Shown here piece by piece: positions 5,401 to 8,275 of a stretch of 8,275 nt of DNA. Source of the stretch: Clostridiales bacterium. GTDB lineage: Bacteria; Bacillota; Clostridia; Christensenellales; Aristaeellaceae. The stretch's first letter is position 1, and every line of letters starts with the position of its first letter. The stretch is taken from the NCBI GenBank assembly GCA_004556545.1, contig SFGO01000104.1, positions 1 to 8,275 of the forward strand, read 5' to 3'. Made by a program: the position numbers and the translations under genes. The notes beneath the pieces were generated by a model. The model saw only the letters and a program-made list of their open reading frames with translations. It did no database searches and was not told where the DNA came from.

Positions 5401-8193
5401 GTTCTGGCGCTTTTTCAGCAGCCGCTCGATCTCCGCGTCCATCTGATCCAGCGTTTGAATGTCCGCTGCCAGCCCCTCAGATACACTGGTATAGCCATTC
5501 TTATCGGCAGCCTCTTTCAGCGCAGTCAGCTCATCACGAGTAGAAGCAGTGAGCGTTTTGAAGGAATCCGTCCATTGGGCGACGATCTCGTTGCTCTCTT
5601 TTTCTCCGTCCGACCAGACGGCCAGCAGACCATCCAACCATTCCTGCGCGGACTGCTGATCCCGGACAAAATCGCTCTCCGACAGGCCGAAAAAGGACAG
5701 TCCTTCGCTGCTTCCATAGAAGGTTTCGGCGGCAGTATCTTTCCACTGCTTCGCTGTATCCTCCATGCCCTGCAGCGCTTCGCGCGCCTGTTTCGCGCCG
5801 GACACATAATCCGCCAACGCGACGGTGCCTGCAATCACGGCGGTAGCAACGGCGAACCATACGGCGGGGGATTTACCTAAGGTAGAAAGAAATCCCTTCC
5901 AGCCGCTGCCCGCTTTGCCAACCGCCGTTGCAAATTTTCCAAAGGAAGCGGATACCGTGCCCACGCCCTTGGTGATCTTGCCCAGTACCAGCAGTACGGG
6001 ACCGGCAGCGGCGGCATAAGCCGCGAACTGAATGATCTGTTTCCGCTGGGATTCGTCCATGGACAGGAACTTCTGCAAAAGCTCTTCCGCGCCGTCGATC
6101 AGGCTGCGAATGGTGGGACTGAGATCGTCGCCGATCTGCTGACCAAACAGCAGCGCCGTATTCTTGAGGTTCTTCAGCTTGCTCTCCGTGGTGGCGTAAC
6201 GCTTGTTCGCTTCCTCGGACAGCGCAGTATTCTTTTTCCATGCGCTGGTGGCCATGTTCTGCGCCCGGGAGAAAAGATCCGTTGCGTTGACGGCACGGAG
6301 CATGGTATCGCGCAGACGCACTTCCTTGATGCCAATCTCATCCAGCACCGCGATGGCACTTTCGCCCTCGTCGTCCAGTTTGGACAGACCTACGATGAAC
6401 GACTGGAACGCGGCGGCGGGATCACTGTCCCACAGGGCTTTAAACTGTTGCCCGGTCATCCCGGCGACCTTGCCGAAATCCTCCAGCGCATTGCCGCCTG
6501 TCGCGGAGGCAACCTCCATTTTGATCAAGGCTTTGGAAAAGGCAGAGCCGCCCATCTGGGCTTCGATGCCCACCGAGGACAGCGCCGCCGCAAAGCCCAG
6601 CACCTGTGCTTCGGTCAGACCAACCTGCTTGCCCGCGCCGGCCATGCGGTGCGCCATTTCCATGATGGGCTTTTCGGTAGTAGCAAAGTTGTTGCCCAGA
6701 TCCACCAGCGTGGAGCCGATATTGGAAAACTGGCTCTGGCTGGTACCCATGATGTTGGCGAACTGGGCAATAGTGGTCGCTGCGTCGCCTGCGTTCAGGT
6801 CTTCGCAGGAATTGCCAAGATCGATCATGACGCGGGTGAAGTCGGAAAGATGTTCCGTAGCCACGCCCAGCTGACCGCCGCTGGCCATGACTTCGTTGAT
6901 CTCGTCCGTGCCCGCCGCAACCTGAGTGGACATTTTCTTGGACGTAGCCGCCAGCTGTTCGAACTGCGCCTCCGTCGCATCCACGGTCTTTCGGACGGAC
7001 GTGAAGGAGGATTCGAAGTCGATGGAGGACTTGATCGCCGCCGTGCCCAGCGCCACAATGGGCGTGGTCAGCGTCGTGGAGAGCAGCTTTCCCGCTTTGT
7101 TCAGATTTTTGCTGGCGTTATCGCAGGATTTGCCGAAGGACTCCAGACTTTTTCCGGCTTTCGTCCATTCGGATTGCGCTGTTTTCAGCTCTTTATTGCA
7201 GCTGGCGATGTCCGACTGCGTCTGTTTTACCGCGGCGCGGGCATTGTTGAGCGCGGTCTCCGCGTCCTGCACCGCGTCGGTGGCTTCGCGGATTTTGTCC
7301 GGATCGTTGACCTGCTGCGCAGCCTGCAGCTGTTCCTTCGCGGCGGCCAGCGCCTTTTCATATTCGGCGACCGCCTTCTGCTGCAGCCCCAGTTTTTCCT
7401 GAAGCAGCGCCAGCTTCGCGGTCAGCCCGGCGGCGGATTTATCAAAATCCTTCACTCCCGCCGCAGCCAGACGATAGCTGCTCTCGGCCGTTTTCATCTG
7501 CTTGCCGATGGAGGCGATGCTGCGCTGACTGGCCTGAATCACTTCTCCGGCAGACGCCCAGCTGGTGCGGGTCAGAGCGAGTTTGCGGTTGCACTGGTCA
7601 ATTTCAGCGGCGGTTTCCTTCACCGTGCTCTTTGCGCCGTTCAGTTTGGTCTGCGCCGCGGAGAATGCGTCCGCCGCGTTCTGTGTAGACTTTTTCAGCG
7701 CGACGTTTTGCCCCTCCAGCTTTTTGACTTCCTGAACGGCAGCGCGATACTCGTCCTTATAAGCGTCCAGATTCGCCATTGCGGCAATCGTTGCGGAATC
7801 CGTTTCGCCCAGCGTATTCTTATAGTGCTTATACGCCTGCGCAGCGCTGGCCACTTCTGTTTTCAGCTGCTGCTGTTTGTCTCTCGCGTCCGCCAGCCGC
7901 TGCGCGTAGTCGTTCTGCCGTGTATAGCACTCCTGCAGTTTATCGCTGGCCTGTTGGAGCGCGCGCTCATACTGCCCGACCGCATTCTGCTGAAGCTGAA
8001 AGGTCCGCTGAAGCGTAGATAACTTGGAGGACAGACCGGCCGTGGTCGTCTCGAAATTTTCCACCCCGGCGGAGGCCAGCCGGAACGCCGACTCCGCTTC
8101 CTGGATCTGTTTATTGATGGATTTGATATTGCGCGTAAAATTATCACTGTTCAATGACAGCGATACCACGAGATCACGGAGCGTCTCGCTCAT
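2461..8193 (-). CDS. Phage tail tape measure protein
   Basis: Tape measure proteins fill the tail tube during assembly, set its length, and are ejected with the DNA. This 1910-residue protein has an N-terminal coiled-coil region with a diverged duplication (about 26-90 and 229-293). A TP901/PhageMin_Tail-like core starts near residue 387 (IKSSIDFE) and extends to about 640. Hydrophobic stretches lie near 720-740 and 776-794. Charged helical sequence and seven 23-24-residue tandem units (1242-1403) follow. Near the C-terminus are two SPS motifs (IESPS at 1667, IKSPS at 1805) and the basic end GKGLRLL. The start is ATG 8193 with AGGTGAG (8205-8199) upstream. The frame is open throughout, so the gene looks intact. 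At the often-quoted ~0.15 nm per residue the tail would be roughly 280-290 nm, if the whole chain counts. The gene next in transcription order is an ATPase rather than dit. Confidence 0.95.
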   Translation of the reverse strand: MSETLRDLVVSLSLNSDNFTRNIKSINKQIQEAESAFRLASAGVENFETTTAGLSSKLSTLQRTFQLQQNAVGQYERALQQASDKLQECYTRQNDYAQRLADARDKQQQLKTEVASAAQAYKHYKNTLGETDSATIAAMANLDAYKDEYRAAVQEVKKLEGQNVALKKSTQNAADAFSAAQTKLNGAKSTVKETAAEIDQCNRKLALTRTSWASAGEVIQASQRSIASIGKQMKTAESSYRLAAAGVKDFDKSAAGLTAKLALLQEKLGLQQKAVAEYEKALAAAKEQLQAAQQVNDPDKIREATDAVQDAETALNNARAAVKQTQSDIASCNKELKTAQSEWTKAGKSLESFGKSCDNASKNLNKAGKLLSTTLTTPIVALGTAAIKSSIDFESSFTSVRKTVDATEAQFEQLAATSKKMSTQVAAGTDEINEVMASGGQLGVATEHLSDFTRVMIDLGNSCEDLNAGDAATTIAQFANIMGTSQSQFSNIGSTLVDLGNNFATTEKPIMEMAHRMAGAGKQVGLTEAQVLGFAAALSSVGIEAQMGGSAFSKALIKMEVASATGGNALEDFGKVAGMTGQQFKALWDSDPAAAFQSFIVGLSKLDDEGESAIAVLDEIGIKEVRLRDTMLRAVNATDLFSRAQNMATSAWKKNTALSEEANKRYATTESKLKNLKNTALLFGQQIGDDLSPTIRSLIDGAEELLQKFLSMDESQRKQIIQFAAYAAAAGPVLLVLGKITKGVGTVSASFGKFATAVGKAGSGWKGFLSTLGKSPAVWFAVATAVIAGTVALADYVSGAKQAREALQGMEDTAKQWKDTAAETFYGSSEGLSFFGLSESDFVRDQQSAQEWLDGLLAVWSDGEKESNEIVAQWTDSFKTLTASTRDELTALKEAADKNGYTSVSEGLAADIQTLDQMDAEIERLLKKRQNGFLTEKEKIRLQELIDTREVIEIKYHLTPEETGGFETIAQKVEAEVARAQARGKTDADTPVYENAVKAAAEGMAAINAQIDERYDKEYALIQLIEDETERQKALEDLNSRYNEERKTAAQEYAETLSSIVMPVWNQPEIQQASQQMDELFTKLREYSMAGESEKPALLADLQALSAGMDEGVLTEYLSLMTQIQSLLDSGMSEAEVQALFPDIDFSSQLDQFAGIVSYLDLIKTDLPGLYSMFGEALPEEVLKIATDLDMTGAQARWDEFAQNPGAITTEAIITGLSTGDQQVNVDAFISSYTEVPEGASTASLTPKGLIAYVEKYAEVTGGADVSGLTPEIAECLVAGYKELASGADVSLLKPDEIVAYVSQYAEQQDVDISGLSPEGLTAFVMAYEEATGGALTTALTPDDVTAMVAKYLQAESVDLSALTPDQIEAIVSRYAEATGCDKSQLLPSFTAYITEYKEAEGVSVPRPKTQVIITGYDYLAYRQLQNNPDLTLELPVRLGELPDGELDKLMADGKVKSWKDGVEVPIEAVPDGTIDASTVASLDQDGTLHILITPEITGTKEAIDALSPVVDEVYQLGGTWKEALAGVRPTTTMDMVDSGLKRIQSYQETLDYNWWDKFWASLFGASTNLGGLDQSMKSDFNANRVAELSAYVAEMVSAIQQGEQVPKEDLENLQAIVEFLNGLDVTDTGAHIREGIAQGMTEAGFDSDAETVAANLETALNTALQIESPSKRVKPTGEYVAAGVGEGMSGYDFSADAQDAASGIESALQTALTGESLKNAGTAAAQGLSNAMTSYPMADTGRTLTANVRSAVQSSLNGNTLRSAGVNVMAGLRAGILAGRSGVISAMRTAAREAVNAAKKELKIKSPSQVFRDEVGTMVMRGFGAGVLKESKEQAKVIRNASRFLTGEAREGSIVTNSSDNRKTYNNNVSSTIQVQQMVVRDEQDVRSLAVEIATLTRRQQRGKGLRLL
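3985..4470 (-). repeat. Seven tandem 23-24-residue units in the tape measure protein
   Basis: Residues 1242-1403 consist of repeating units with the pattern h-S-x-L-T-P-(D/E)-x-h-x-A-h-V-x-x-Y-x-E-A-x-x-x-D. Unit starts are near 1242, 1266, 1290, 1313, 1337, 1360 and 1383. The conserved LTP turn, the AhV..Y helix and the acidic end suggest a repeated helix-turn module. Units differ at many positions, and the DNA copies are too diverged to look recent. The last unit has lost the LTP threonine (LLP). Confidence 0.8.
7315..8118 (-). repeat. Internal duplication in the tape measure N-terminus
   Basis: Residues about 26-90 and 229-293 align without gaps at an offset of 203. Shared features are KQ..(E/T)AES, RLA.AGV, AGL..KL..LQ, LQQ.AV..YE.AL and the following Q-rich helix. 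A shorter pair also recurs: AEIDQCNRKL near 196 resembles SDIASCNKEL about 130 residues further on. The whole N-terminal region therefore looks like two copies of a coiled-coil module ending at the TP901-like core. Confidence 0.7.
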
Positions 8194-8275
8194 GCCGGCT
8201 CACCTGCCTTCAAAGGAAAAATTAAAAAACCGTTGCATTCACAGCGAATTTCGGGTATACTATTAGTGAGTAAGG
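8190..8275 (-). CDS. Possible 3' end of an upstream gene overlapping the tape measure start
   Basis: One minus-strand frame is open from the window edge for 27 codons and stops at TGA 8192-8190, sharing ATGA with the tape measure start. Its end reads EIRCECNGFLIFPLKAGEPA. An ATGA overlap is common between phage tail genes, and a small chaperone-type gene usually precedes the tape measure. However, 27 open codons can occur by chance, the stretch is AT-rich, and a promoter-like sequence on the opposite strand competes for the same bases. I recognise no family. Confidence 0.25.
   Translation of the reverse strand, partial: LLTNSIPEIRCECNGFLIFPLKAGEPA
8233..8261 (+). promoter_or_regulatory. Divergent sigma-A-like promoter at the right edge
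   Basis: The plus strand shows TTGCAT (8233-8238) and TATACT (8256-8261) separated by exactly 17 bp. An A-rich tract at 8216-8229 could act as an UP element. The sequence ends with TAAGG, which may be the beginning of a Shine-Dalgarno. This would drive a plus-strand gene beyond the window, divergent from the tape measure gene. It conflicts with the partial-gene reading of the same stretch. Confidence 0.45.

Noticed and set aside
3724..5880. 718-codon open frame on the plus strand
   Set aside because: It lies wholly antisense to the tape measure gene. Its translation is low-complexity with no recognisable domain and no Shine-Dalgarno was noted. It is an artefact of the codon pattern of the true gene.
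6448..8022. 524-codon open frame on the plus strand
   Set aside because: It is also antisense to the GC-rich N-terminal half of the tape measure gene, and its R/G/F/Q-rich translation mirrors the opposite-strand codons. The sense protein has clear family features.
1..8275. CRISPR array, tRNA or rRNA genes
   Set aside because: No regularly spaced identical repeats with unique spacers, no cloverleaf-like segment and no rRNA-like sequence were recognised. The only repeats are protein-level repeats and short promoter-associated motifs.

Overview
The window looks like part of a Bacillota (probably gut Clostridia) genome carrying the tail region of a siphovirus-type prophage. The supporting signs are strong purine-rich Shine-Dalgarno sites, sigma-A-like promoters, moderate-to-high GC in the genes, and tail proteins of the long-non-contractile-tail type. 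Every confident gene lies on the minus strand, so transcription runs from high to low coordinates. No database search was possible; family names rest on motif recognition.

Layout in transcription order. At 8194-8275 is a short AT-rich segment upstream of the first gene. It carries a good promoter-like sequence pointing the other way (+ strand) and, alternatively, an open frame overlapping the next start codon. A 1910-residue tape measure protein follows (2461-8193). It has a duplicated coiled-coil N-terminus, a TP901-type core, hydrophobic segments, seven tandem 23-24-residue units, and the usual SPS motifs near the C-terminus. A 181-bp AT-rich gap (2280-2460) then holds a well-formed promoter with a 10-bp direct repeat just upstream. 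That promoter drives a 424-residue AAA ATPase with a C-terminal DUF4143/PD-(D/E)XK-like domain (1005-2279), which ends at an intrinsic terminator (948-981). The distal tail protein gene (235-933, TTG start) begins right after the terminator. Next comes 215 bp of structured non-coding sequence with two identical extended -10 elements, and then the first six codons of another gene (1-19).

Interpretation. Tape measure and Dit genes are normally adjacent in siphovirus late operons. Here they are separated by an independent promoter-gene-terminator unit, which is the architecture of a phage moron: cargo that can be expressed from a silent prophage. Its product combines an apparently intact NTPase site with apparently intact nuclease-like residues, so a host-benefit role such as anti-phage defence is a reasonable but untested hypothesis. 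The tail-lysin or baseplate gene expected right after dit is not seen within 215 bp. Together with the new promoters there and the divergent promoter at the right edge, this suggests the tail module may be rearranged or partly degraded.
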